The notes beneath the pieces are model-generated. The model was not told the origin of the DNA, searched no databases, and saw only the letters and a list, made by a program, of their open reading frames with translations. The translations under genes and the position numbers were made by a program. Positions 9,403 to 17,563 of a stretch of 64,000 nucleotides of DNA are shown piece by piece. The stretch is from Streptomyces mobaraensis NBRC 13819 = DSM 40847. GTDB lineage: Bacteria > Actinomycetota > Actinomycetes > Streptomycetales > Streptomycetaceae. Location of the stretch: positions 1,240,001-1,304,000 of the forward strand of contig NZ_CP072827.1 of assembly GCF_017916255.1 (NCBI RefSeq). Reading direction: 5' to 3'. Each line of letters opens with the position of its first letter. Positions within the stretch are counted from its first letter, which is position 1.

Positions 9403-10515
9403 TCAGTTCTCCTCTGGGGCGGTGGCGAGGGGGGCGGCGGTGACCCGCAGGTCGGGGCCGATGCGGACGACGTCGGTCACGTCCAGGCGCAGCGCCCGGT
9501 CGATGGTGCCGATGCCGGCGTCCCCGAGGGCGGCGGGTCCCGCGCCCAGGAGGGCCGGGGCGAGGTAGGCGACGACGCGGTCCACGGCGCCGGCGGCCAG
9601 GAAGGCGCCGGCGAGCCGGGGGCCGCCCTCCAGCAGGACGGAGCGCACCCCGCGGTCGTACAACTCGGCGAGCAGGGCGGGGATGTCGATCCCGGTGCCG
9701 TCGGCGGGCAGCCGGGCGACGTCCACCCCGGGCAGGTGAGCGGTGTCGGCGTCCTTGCCGACGGCGATCAGGGTGGGCGCCGCGTCGTCCAGGACCCGGG
9801 CGCCGGGGCGGATCGAGGCGTGGGTGTCGACGACGACGCGCAGCGGCTGGGTGACGGCGCGGCCGTCGGGGAGGCCGCGGACGGCGAGGTGCGGGTCGTC
9901 GGCGCGCAGGGTGCCGGAGCCGACGACGACGGCGTCGGCCTCGGCGCGCAGCCGGTGGACGTCGGCGCGGGAGCCGGCCGAGGTGATCCAGCGGCTGGTG
10001 CCGTCGGCGGCGGCGCTGCGGCCGTCCAGGGTGGCGGCGTACTTCCAGAGCACGAAGGGCCGGCCGCGCAGCACGGCGGTGAGCCAGGCGGTGTTGCCGG
10101 CCGCGGCCTCGTCGGCGAGCAGGCCGCCCTCGGTGTCCACGCCGGCCGCGGCCAGGGTGGCCGCGCCCCCGGTGGCGGCCGGGGTGGGGTCGGCGACGGC
10201 GTAGACGACGCGGGCGACACCGGCGGCGATCAGCGCCTGGGCGCAGGGGCCGGTGCGTCCGGTGTGGTTGCAGGGTTCGAGGGTGACGACGGCGGTGCCG
10301 CCCCGGACGTCGCGACCGGCCGCGGCGGCGGCGCGCAGCGCCTCCACCTCGGCGTGCGCGGCTCCGGCGCGCCGGTGCCAGCCCTCGCCGGCGACCCGCC
10401 CGGCGGCGTCGAGCAGGACGCAGCCGACGACGGGGTTGGGGCTCGTGGAACCGAGGGCGCGCGCGGCGAGCGCGATGGCGCGTCGCATCGCGTCTGCTTC
10501 GGTCGCGGTGGCCAC
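9403..10515 (-). CDS. ribD: Bifunctional pyrimidine deaminase/reductase of riboflavin synthesis
   Basis: RibD deaminates and then reduces the GTP-derived pyrimidine intermediate. It has 370 residues. The N-terminal deaminase (about 1-145) has zinc ligands in HAEVEAL and PCNHTGRTGPC. The C-terminal NADPH reductase (about 150-365) has WKYAATLDGRSA and LLEGGPRLAGAF. The start is GTG at 10515 with a strong aggagga ribosome site just upstream. It is the first gene behind the FMN riboswitch, with about 157 nt between aptamer and start, room for the expression platform. Confidence 0.96.
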   Translation of the reverse strand: MATATEADAMRRAIALAARALGSTSPNPVVGCVLLDAAGRVAGEGWHRRAGAAHAEVEALRAAAAAGRDVRGGTAVVTLEPCNHTGRTGPCAQALIAAGVARVVYAVADPTPAATGGAATLAAAGVDTEGGLLADEAAAGNTAWLTAVLRGRPFVLWKYAATLDGRSAAADGTSRWITSAGSRADVHRLRAEADAVVVGSGTLRADDPHLAVRGLPDGRAVTQPLRVVVDTHASIRPGARVLDDAAPTLIAVGKDADTAHLPGVDVARLPADGTGIDIPALLAELYDRGVRSVLLEGGPRLAGAFLAAGAVDRVVAYLAPALLGAGPAALGDAGIGTIDRALRLDVTDVVRIGPDLRVTAAPLATAPEEN

Positions 10516-10672
10516 CGGGGTCCTCCTGCCTCTTCGGGCATGGACTCCGGGGCTGTCGTGAGAACGACGGAAAAGCGGGGACGACGGCGCCGGGAACGCC
10601 GCGTGCCCCGTGCGGAACGCGCCTGGAAAGACGGCCGCACGGCCACGGCTCGGTCGCCGGTGCCTGCCCGCC

Positions 10673-10799
10673 GCGCACTGCCTCCCATCCGGACTTTAAC
10701 CGTCGGTCCAGGAATTTCACCTGGTCAACCGGCCGCTGGCTGCGGCCGGGTCGCGGACTGTAACCGCCGGTTCGGAATTTCACCGACCCCGGAGTGCGC
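10673..10799 (-). ncRNA. FMN riboswitch (RFN element)
   Basis: Read on the minus strand, the two hallmark modules are present in order: ggtcggtgaaattccgaacc with cggcggttacagtccgcga, and accaggtgaaattcctggac with cgacggttaaagtccggatg. The closing P1 helix pairs agtgcgc (10793-10799) with gcgcact (10673-10679). It lies directly upstream of ribD, so FMN should shut down the whole rib operon. Whether the switch acts on transcription or on ribosome access is not clear from the roughly 157-nt platform. Confidence 0.96.
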
Positions 10800-10815
10800 T
10801 GCGTGATGATCTGTT

Positions 10816-10844
10816 CTGGTACATGGTGCCCGAGCCGCTGTCCA
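10816..10844 (-). promoter_or_regulatory. Candidate promoter of the riboflavin operon
   Basis: On the minus strand a -35-like TGGACA (10839-10844) and a -10-like TACCAG (10816-10821) are 17 bp apart. Transcription would begin just before the FMN aptamer, as expected for a riboswitch leader. A second possible pair further upstream (TGGACA with TACGCT, 18 bp apart) cannot be excluded. Confidence 0.45.
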
Positions 10845-10992
10845 GGGGACTTCCGGCTCCGACGCTCCGAGCGTACGCCGAGCCGCCGCGCGGTGTCCAC
10901 GGGACTTGACAGAGCGTGTGGCAGGTCACGCGCGGGCCCGCGTACGGTGCCGAGGGGGCCGGTGGCGGCGAGGGGACTGGGGGTCCGACGGC

Positions 10993-12246
10993 ATGGAGGT
11001 CCAGGGCGGCGACCGCGGGGAGGGCAGGGAGGCGACCGGCGACCGGGCGGCCGGTTCTCGGGAGGGGGCCGCGGAGCCGCGCCTGCGCCGGGCCCGGCTG
11101 GCCGTCGCGGCCGTGTTCGCGGTGCACGGCGCGGTCACCGGGAACTTCGCCACCCGCGTCCCGTGGATCAGGGACCACCTGCGGCTGGACGCGGGCGAGT
11201 TGGGCCTGGCACTGGCCTTCCCGGCGATCGGCGCGGCGCTGGCGATGCCGCTCGCGGGACGGGTCGCCCACCGCTTCGGGACCCGGGCCGCGCTGCGCGG
11301 GCTGCTCGCCCTGTGGTGCGCGTCCCTCGCCCTGCCCGCCCTCTCCCCCGGCCTGCCGGTGCTCTGCGCGGCGCTCGCCGTGTACGGCGCGGCGTCCGGG
11401 ACGGCGGACGTCGCCATGAACGCGCTGGGCGTGGAGACGGAGGAGCGGCTGGGCCGGTCGATCATGTCCGGGCTGCACGGGATGTGGAGCGCGGGGGCGC
11501 TCGCCGGCTCGGCGGCGGGCACGGTGGCGGCCCACGCGGGCACGGACGCGCGGTGGCACCTCGGCGCGGCGGCCGTCGTCCTGACGCTGCTGGGCGCGGT
11601 GGTGTGCGGTCCGGTGCTGGACGTACGGCCGCGGGCGGCGGAGCACGCGCCGCCGAGGTTCGCGCTGCCGCCGAGGTCGGCGCTGGTCATCGGGGCGGTC
11701 GGGTTCTGCGCGGTGTTCGCCGAGGGGGCGAGCCTGGAGTGGTCGGCGGTCTATCTGCGGGACGTCGTCGGCTCCGGGGCGGGGCTGGCGGCCGCCTGCA
11801 CCACGGCCTTCTCCTGCGCCATGGCCGCGGCCCGGTTCGCGGGGGACGCGGCGGTCCGCCGGTTCGGGCCGGTGCGCACGGTCCGGGCGGGCGGGGTGCT
11901 GGCGGCGTGCGGCGGTGCGCTGGTGGTCGGGGCGCCGGGGGCGGGGCCGGCGATCGCCGGGTTCGCCTTGGTGGGGCTGGGCATCGCGGTGGTCGTACCG
12001 CTCGCCTTCGCGGCGGCCGCACGCAGCGGGCCGGAGCCGAGCCAGGCCATCGCGGGGGTGGCGACGATCACGTACACGTCCGGTCTGGTCGCCCCGTCGG
12101 CCATCGGGCAACTCGCGGACGCCACCTCACTGACGGTCTCGTTCGGGCTGGTGACGGTGCTGGCGGCGCTGCTGGCGGTGACGGCGGGGGCGCTGCGGCC
12201 GGGGATCGGCGGCGCTGCGCGGGGAGCGGCGGCGGAGGGCGGCTGA
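10993..12246 (+). CDS. MFS transporter
   Basis: This 417-residue protein has about 12 membrane segments, MFS loop motifs (GRVAHRFGTR after helix 2) and a conserved block FAEGASLEWSAVYLRD at the start of the second half. This resembles the YbjJ/FucP-like MFS branch. The substrate is unknown. The ATG at 10993 is chosen. An in-frame TTG at 10906 would add a non-hydrophobic Arg/Gly-rich tail and coincides with a TTGACA promoter-like box. The gene is divergent from the riboflavin operon; no functional link is evident. Confidence 0.82.
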   Translation: MEVQGGDRGEGREATGDRAAGSREGAAEPRLRRARLAVAAVFAVHGAVTGNFATRVPWIRDHLRLDAGELGLALAFPAIGAALAMPLAGRVAHRFGTRAALRGLLALWCASLALPALSPGLPVLCAALAVYGAASGTADVAMNALGVETEERLGRSIMSGLHGMWSAGALAGSAAGTVAAHAGTDARWHLGAAAVVLTLLGAVVCGPVLDVRPRAAEHAPPRFALPPRSALVIGAVGFCAVFAEGASLEWSAVYLRDVVGSGAGLAAACTTAFSCAMAAARFAGDAAVRRFGPVRTVRAGGVLAACGGALVVGAPGAGPAIAGFALVGLGIAVVVPLAFAAAARSGPEPSQAIAGVATITYTSGLVAPSAIGQLADATSLTVSFGLVTVLAALLAVTAGALRPGIGGAARGAAAEGG

Positions 12247-12250
12247 GCGT

Positions 12251-12306
12251 CACTCCTTCGAGGGACGCCGCTCCTTCGAGGGACGGAGCGCCTTCGAGAG
12301 ACGGAA
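12251..12306. repeat. Short tandem repeat, about 19 bp x 3
   Basis: Three adjacent copies of a unit like ctccttcgagggacgg (12251-12269, 12270-12288, 12289-12306; the last is diverged) lie just after the MFS stop codon. A GC-rich dyad follows (gcgggccg near 12315 and cggcccgc near 12345) that could terminate either convergent gene. Confidence 0.6.
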
Positions 12307-12394
12307 CGCCTCCGCGGGCCGCGCGGCCGGGGCTTCCGGTCGCACGGCCCGCGGTGGAAGGGGACCTCAGAGGGTGAACGTCGGCTCAGGATCC

Positions 12395-13162
12395 TCAGAG
12401 GCTGATGCCCAGGATGTTGACGGTGTTGCGGACGTACTTGCCGCCGTGACCGCCCTTGTGACCCCAGCCGTCGTTCCAGTCGCAGTCGCGGTCGCGACCG
12501 CGGTGCTTCCAGCCGTTGTCGCAGTCGTCACCGCGACCCCAGCCCCAGCCGCTGTGGTGGCCCCAGCCACCGCCACGGCCCCAGTCGCCGCGGTCGCAGT
12601 CGCGGTCCCAGCCGCCACCGCGGTGACCCCAGCCACCGTTGTGACCCCAGCCACCTTCGTGGCCCCAGCCACCGTTGTGGCCCCAGCCACCCCGGTCGCA
12701 GTCACGGTCCCAGCCGCCCTTGTGGTGGCCGCCACCCCAGTTGCCCCAGCCACCCCAGATGTTGATGTTGCCCCAGCCGTTACCCCAGCCGCCGTGGTGA
12801 CGGCCGCGGTCGCAGTCGTCGTCGTGGTGACGGCCCCAGCGGCCGTGGTCGCAGTCACGGTCCCGGTCCCAACGACCGCGGTCGCAGTCGCGGTCCCGGT
12901 CGCGGTGGTGACGGCCCCGGTCGCAGTCACGGTCCCGGTCGCGGTCGCGGCGGTCGCGGTCGCGGTGCTTGTCGCGGCCCTTGTCACGGTCGCGGTCGCG
13001 GTCCCGGTCCCGGCCGTGGTCCCGGCCGTGGTCGTCGTCCCAGCTCGCCACCTTGGGCGTGGAAGACGACTGCGGCGCGGCGACGGCCACCCCGGCGGCC
13101 GGAACGATGACGCCCGCGGCGAGGACCGCGGCGGCCGCTGAGCGGCCGACGAGCTTACGCAT
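12395..13162 (-). CDS. Secreted low-complexity Asp/Arg/Gly/Trp/His-rich protein with Asp-Cys-Asp repeats
   Basis: I do not recognise the family. The protein has 255 residues, with a clear signal peptide (RKLVGRSAAAAVLAAGVIVP, likely cleaved after AVA). The mature part begins with a highly charged Arg-Asp stretch (about residues 42-110), followed by Gly-Trp-Gly-His repeats (about 125-240). Eight Asp-Cys-Asp motifs are spread through it, usually as RDCDRG or DDCD. It ends in a non-repetitive hydrophobic tail, KYVRNTVNILGISL. The start is ATG at 13162 with ribosome site aggaga; the signal peptide supports it. Repetitive coding DNA leaves the opposite strand open as well, but that frame is a low-complexity Ala/Val/Thr artefact. 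A surface, matrix or metal-binding role is possible but unproven. Confidence 0.75.
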   Translation of the reverse strand: MRKLVGRSAAAAVLAAGVIVPAAGVAVAAPQSSSTPKVASWDDDHGRDHGRDRDRDRDRDKGRDKHRDRDRRDRDRDRDCDRGRHHRDRDRDCDRGRWDRDRDCDHGRWGRHHDDDCDRGRHHGGWGNGWGNINIWGGWGNWGGGHHKGGWDRDCDRGGWGHNGGWGHEGGWGHNGGWGHRGGGWDRDCDRGDWGRGGGWGHHSGWGWGRGDDCDNGWKHRGRDRDCDWNDGWGHKGGHGGKYVRNTVNILGISL

Positions 13163-13441
13163 GTATGTCTCCTGGTTTGGCAGGAAATCGGACAACCCAC
13201 GCATACCTCGCCCAGGGCGGGGACCTGCCGAGCGTCCCGGGCATACAGCCTTACGAGGTGTTAATTGCGCCGATCGCAGCAGCGCCCGCCCGCCCCGCCG
13301 ACCACCCGGCCCGCGGCACCCCCACAGCGCCCCACCGGCCGTCACCGACCGGCCCGCCGCCCGCCGTTCTCCGCACGGACCACTCCTGACCCGCGCTTAA
13401 CATGGTGCGGATCACCTCGAACAACCACAGTGGGAGCATTC

Positions 13442-14851
13442 ATGGGCCTCGGCGTGCGCTGGACCCTGCACGGCGACGGGCGCACCCCCGCCCCCGGGGC
13501 CGTGGTCGCGCCGGACGAACGGCTCTCCTGGCCGCGCACCGCGGGGCTCGGCGCCCAGCACGTGGTGGCGATGTTCGGGGCGTCATTCGTCAGTCCGGTA
13601 CTCATGGGCCTGGACCCCAACCTGGCGATCATGATGTCGGGCGTCGCCACCATGCTCTTCCTGCTCGCCACGCGCGGCCGGATCCCCAGCTACCTGGGGT
13701 GCAGCCTGTCGTTCGTCGGCGTGGCGGCCGTCATCCGCGCCCAGGGCGGCGACAGCGCGGCCGTCACCGGCGCGATCTTCGTGGTCGGCGCGGCGCTGTT
13801 CCTCAGCGGCCTGGCGGTCCGCAGGTTCGGCGCCCGGATCATCCACGCGGCGATGCCGCCCGTGGTGACCGGCGCGGTGGTGATGCTGATCGGCTTCAAC
13901 CTCGCCCCGGTGACCGCGAGTACCTACTGGCCGCAGGACCAGTGGACGGCCCTGCTCACCATGCTCTTCACCGGGCTGGCCGTGGTCTGCCTGCGCGGCT
14001 TCTGGTCGCGTGTCGCGATCTTCCTGGGGCTGCTCTTCGGCTACGCCCTCTCCTGGACCCTGGACCGGATCTTCGGAAAGATCCACTCCGTCAACGGCGG
14101 CCCCCAGGCCGTCGACCACTGGCGGCTCGACCTGTCGGGCGTCGGCAAGGCGGACTGGATCGGCCTCCCCTCCCTGCACGGCCCGTCGTTCGGCTGGTCG
14201 GCGGCGCTGGTGGCACTGCCGGTGGTCATCGCCCTCATCGCGGAGAACGCGGGACACGTCAAGGCCGTGGGCGAGATGACCGGCGACCCGCTGGACGACC
14301 GACTCGGCACCGCGATCTCGGCCGACGGCGCGGCGACGATGCTGTCCACGGCGGTCGGCGGGCCGGCGAACACCACCTACTCCGAGAACATCGGCGTCAT
14401 GGCGGCCACCCGCGTCTACTCGACCGCCGCGTACTGGGCGGCGGCCTGCTTCGCGCTCCTCTTCGGCATCTGCCCGAAGTTCGGCGCGGTCGTCGCGGCC
14501 GTCCCCGGGGGCGTGCTGGGCGGGATCACCGTCATCCTCTACGGCATGATCGGCCTGCTCGGCGCGCAGATCTGGGTGCACAACAAAGTGGACCTGCGCA
14601 ATCCGCTCAACCTGGTGCCGATCGCGGCGGGCGTGATCATCGGCGTCGGCGGCGTCAGCCTCAAGATCAGCAACAACTTCGAACTCAACGGCATCGCCCT
14701 GGGCACGATCGTGGTCCTCACCGGCTACCACGCGCTGCGCTTCCTCGCCCCGCCGCACCTCAAGCGGCAGGAGCCGCTGCTGGACGAGGGGACGAGCGGG
14801 TACGACGGACTGGCGGCGGAGGGCGAACGGGACGGCCGCTCCGGGGCCTGA
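13442..14851 (+). CDS. Uracil/xanthine permease (NCS2 family)
   Basis: This 469-residue nucleobase:cation symporter has about 14 membrane segments. NCS2 landmarks are AQHVVAMFGASF near residue 37, AENAGHVKAVGEMTG (family Glu) near 265 and GGPANTTYSENIGVMAATRV near 305. The last block closely resembles UraA/PyrP uracil permeases. The ATG at 13442 follows gtgggag and starts MGLGVRWTLHGDG; upstream in-frame sequence is not protein-like. It is a single gene, and import of uracil for salvage is the likely role. Xanthine cannot be fully excluded. Confidence 0.9.
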   Translation: MGLGVRWTLHGDGRTPAPGAVVAPDERLSWPRTAGLGAQHVVAMFGASFVSPVLMGLDPNLAIMMSGVATMLFLLATRGRIPSYLGCSLSFVGVAAVIRAQGGDSAAVTGAIFVVGAALFLSGLAVRRFGARIIHAAMPPVVTGAVVMLIGFNLAPVTASTYWPQDQWTALLTMLFTGLAVVCLRGFWSRVAIFLGLLFGYALSWTLDRIFGKIHSVNGGPQAVDHWRLDLSGVGKADWIGLPSLHGPSFGWSAALVALPVVIALIAENAGHVKAVGEMTGDPLDDRLGTAISADGAATMLSTAVGGPANTTYSENIGVMAATRVYSTAAYWAAACFALLFGICPKFGAVVAAVPGGVLGGITVILYGMIGLLGAQIWVHNKVDLRNPLNLVPIAAGVIIGVGGVSLKISNNFELNGIALGTIVVLTGYHALRFLAPPHLKRQEPLLDEGTSGYDGLAAEGERDGRSGA

Positions 14852-14947
14852 CGGCCGCCACCGACCTGCGACGTCGTCACTCACCGTCACCCGTTCCGGT
14901 TAACTTGAAGGCCAGAGCCCCTACGCTCCGTATCCATCTGTCACTCT

Positions 14948-15829
14948 GTGTGCATGGAGATGACGCGAGCACGGACCATGACACCCATGACCGGCATCGA
15001 GCGGGTCGTCGCCCGGATGCGGGCGCTGGCCGCCGAGTTGCCGCCGGAGGACGGGGTGGCGGTCTTCAACGGGGTGTATCTGGCGGTCACCGAGGAGGTG
15101 GCCCGGCGGGTACCGGACGGCGGGTTTCGGGACCGTCTGGCCACCACCACGCTGGACGTGCTGTTCGCGAGCCGCTATCTGGACGCGGTCGACGAGGCGG
15201 CGGCGGGGCGAAGACCGCCGGCCTGTTGGCGTCCGCTGTTCCAGCTCCGCGGCCATCCCGCCGTCCGGCCGGTGCAGTTCGCACTGGCGGGCATCAACGC
15301 CCATATCGGCCACGACCTGCCGCTCGCCCTCGCCGACACCTGCCGCGGCCTGGGCGCCGAACCGCGGGACCTGGAGGGGGACTTCCACCGGGTCGGCGCA
15401 CTGCTGGTCTCCGTGGAGGAGCGGATCCGCGAGGCCCTGATGCCCGGCCCCGACCTGCTGGACGTGGCGGATCCGCTCACCCACCTGCTCGGGTCGTGGA
15501 CGCTGGAGGCCGCGCGCGGGGCCGCGTGGGCGGCGTTCCGGGCGCTGTGGGCACTGCGCGAACGGCCGGAGGTGGCGGCGGAGTTCGCGGAGCGCGTCGA
15601 CGCGAGCGTGGGGCTGGTGGGGCGCTGTCTGCTGACGCCGCTGGGGTGCGGGGGCGGCCGGGACGACGGGAAAGACGAGAACGACGAGAACGACGAGAAC
15701 GACGGGAAGCGCCCCGCGCGCCGGGCGGGCGGCGGCGGGGCGCTTCCTCGAAGACATCCCTTGGGACAGCCCTTGGGACAGTCCTTGTCTCAGTCCTCCG
15801 GCAGCTCGACGGGCGCGATCTCGTCGTAG
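14948..15829 (+). CDS. DUF5995-family protein
   Basis: This is a helical protein of up to 293 residues. The conserved part (about 13-235) includes VAVFNGVYLAVTEEV, FASRYLDAVD and FALAGINAHIGHDLP, typical of the actinobacterial DUF5995 family, whose function is unknown. Possible starts are GTG at 14948 or ATG at 14954/14960. The last 60 residues are low complexity (DENDENDENDG, then Gly/Arg and Gln/Ser-rich), and the final 40 bp lie antisense to the 3' end of the convergent oxidase gene. This suggests a lengthened or recently altered C-terminus. Confidence 0.7.
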   Translation: MCMEMTRARTMTPMTGIERVVARMRALAAELPPEDGVAVFNGVYLAVTEEVARRVPDGGFRDRLATTTLDVLFASRYLDAVDEAAAGRRPPACWRPLFQLRGHPAVRPVQFALAGINAHIGHDLPLALADTCRGLGAEPRDLEGDFHRVGALLVSVEERIREALMPGPDLLDVADPLTHLLGSWTLEAARGAAWAAFRALWALRERPEVAAEFAERVDASVGLVGRCLLTPLGCGGGRDDGKDENDENDENDGKRPARRAGGGGALPRRHPLGQPLGQSLSQSSGSSTGAISS

Positions 15830-17499
15830 ACGTCGCCGGGGCCCGGGTTGGTCGGGTCGGTGGCGCCGCCGAACTGGTGCATCACACCCCAGACGGCGTT
15901 CAGCGCGGTCTGCACGGCACCCTCGGCCCAGCCGGCCGTCCAGGAGATGTCGTCGCCCGCGAGGAAGATGCCGCGCTTGCCCTCGGGGAGGCGGTCCTGC
16001 ATGAAGTGGGTGAACAGCCGGCGCTGGTAGCGGTAGTGGCCCGGGAGGTTGGCCTTGAACGCGCCCATGAAGTAGGGCTCGTTCTCCCAGGAGATCGTCA
16101 CCGGGTTGCCGATGATGTGCTTGCGGATGTCGACGCCGGGATAGATCTCGCCGAGCGACTTGAGCATGACCTCCAGGCGCTCGTTGGCGGAGAGCGGCAG
16201 CCACTTGAGGCTGTCGTCGCACCAGGTGTAGGAGAGGCAGATCACGGCGGGCTTGTCCGGTCCGTCGTCCAGGAGGTAGGTACCGCGCGTCATGCGGTCG
16301 GTGAGCGTCATCGACATGACGTCCCGGCCCGACGCGTCCTTGTCCAGCCAGAACGGCCGGTCCACCGGCACGAACAGCTTGGAGGACTCCATGTAGTGGG
16401 TACGCTCGACCGCCGTCCAGTGGTCGATCGGGAGGAGCGCGTCGTCGCACTCGATCTTGGACAGCAGCATCCAGGACTGGGCCGTGAAGATGGCCGCCCG
16501 GTAGGTGCGGATGTCGCCCGCGGCGTCGGTGACCGTGATCCGGTTGCCGGCCGTGCGGTGCAGCCGGGTCACGGCCGGGCGGGGCGCGCCGTCGTGCAGC
16601 GAGGAGAGCGAGGTGCCCTGCGGCCAGTGGACGATCTTCTCCGGCTCGCGCTCCCAGAGCCGCAGCGGGAGCTGCTGGCTGCCGCCGACGATGCCGCGGT
16701 GGTGGTCGTCCGCCTCGGTGTAGACGACGCGCAGGATCTCCAGGATGGAGTTGGGGAAGTCGGTGTCCCAGCCGCCGGTGCCGAAGCCGACCTGGCCGAA
16801 GATCTCCCGGTGGCGGAAGGACTTGAACGCCTCCGACTCGCAGAGGAAGCCGTAGAAGGTCTGGTTGTCGAGCTTCTCGACGAGCTTGGCCCAGATCTCG
16901 CGGATGCGGGGCACGTCGCGCTCGCGCATGGCCCGGTTCATGTCGGAGAAGTCCGCGCCCTCCTCCAGGCAGGCGGCCCAGGCGGCGGCGACGTCGCGGT
17001 AGACCTGCGGCAGGTCGTCGACGGTCTCGGCGTAGTGGCTCTCGCCCTTGAGGTCCACGACGGTGGAGGGGGTGCAGGGGGCCAGCGGGTTGGGGAACGG
17101 CTTGGTCTCCAGGCCCACCAGGTCGATGTAGTGCTGGAAGGCGGTGGAGGACGGGGGGAAGCGCATGGCGCCCATCTCGGCGGTCAGGCCCGCGTCCTGG
17201 CCCTCGGTGCAGCCGTCGAAGCCGACCGTGCGCAGCCGGCCGCCGATCTGGTCCGCCTCGTAGACGACGGGCTTGAGGCCCATCTTCATCAGCTCGTAGG
17301 CGGCCACGATGCCGGAGAGTCCGCCGCCGATGACCGCGACCTCGGCGCCGTGCTCGGTGGCCGGTATCTGGCCCAGCCCGGCCGGGTGGGTCAGGTAGTC
17401 GTCGTAGGCGAAGGGAAAGTCCGGGCCGAACATGGTGATCGGCGGCTCGTTCTGCTGGACCTGCTCGTCGTGGACGGCGGTGGGCACCGTGGACGTCAT
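15790..17499 (-). CDS. FAD-dependent amine oxidase, amino-acid 2-monooxygenase type
   Basis: This 569-residue flavoprotein has an FAD-binding Rossmann motif VIGGGLSGIVAAYELMKMG near residue 55 and YEADQIGGRLRT. A C-terminal FAD site contains GIFLAGDDISWTAGWAEGAV near 525. The overall pattern fits the tryptophan/lysine/arginine 2-monooxygenase branch, which oxidatively decarboxylates an L-amino acid to its amide. It ends 64 bp before the start of an amidase-type gene on the same strand, which could hydrolyse that amide. An ordinary L-amino-acid oxidase role is the alternative. The start is ATG at 17499 with an aggaga-like site. Confidence 0.85.
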   Translation of the reverse strand: MTSTVPTAVHDEQVQQNEPPITMFGPDFPFAYDDYLTHPAGLGQIPATEHGAEVAVIGGGLSGIVAAYELMKMGLKPVVYEADQIGGRLRTVGFDGCTEGQDAGLTAEMGAMRFPPSSTAFQHYIDLVGLETKPFPNPLAPCTPSTVVDLKGESHYAETVDDLPQVYRDVAAAWAACLEEGADFSDMNRAMRERDVPRIREIWAKLVEKLDNQTFYGFLCESEAFKSFRHREIFGQVGFGTGGWDTDFPNSILEILRVVYTEADDHHRGIVGGSQQLPLRLWEREPEKIVHWPQGTSLSSLHDGAPRPAVTRLHRTAGNRITVTDAAGDIRTYRAAIFTAQSWMLLSKIECDDALLPIDHWTAVERTHYMESSKLFVPVDRPFWLDKDASGRDVMSMTLTDRMTRGTYLLDDGPDKPAVICLSYTWCDDSLKWLPLSANERLEVMLKSLGEIYPGVDIRKHIIGNPVTISWENEPYFMGAFKANLPGHYRYQRRLFTHFMQDRLPEGKRGIFLAGDDISWTAGWAEGAVQTALNAVWGVMHQFGGATDPTNPGPGDVYDEIAPVELPED

Positions 17500-17563
17500 C
17501 GGCTGAACTCTCCTGCGTGCAAGGGGGTGTGGGGTGAAGCGAGGGGGTGGAGCGAGGGGGGAC

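Noticed and set aside
10906..10992. TTG start giving the MFS transporter 29 extra residues
   Set aside because: The extension is Arg/Gly-rich, non-hydrophobic and begins in a TTGACA promoter-like box. The ATG at 10993 is more credible.
12440..13000. Possible CRISPR-like or satellite array from regularly repeated short units
   Set aside because: The repeats are 9-30 bp, keep the codon frame and encode Arg-Asp and Gly-Trp-Gly-His units. There are no unique spacers and no cas genes.
12374..13141. 255-codon plus-strand frame opposite the repetitive secreted protein
   Set aside because: It reads as monotonous Ala/Val/Thr with no signal or domain. The minus-strand frame has a signal peptide, a ribosome site and a non-repetitive end.
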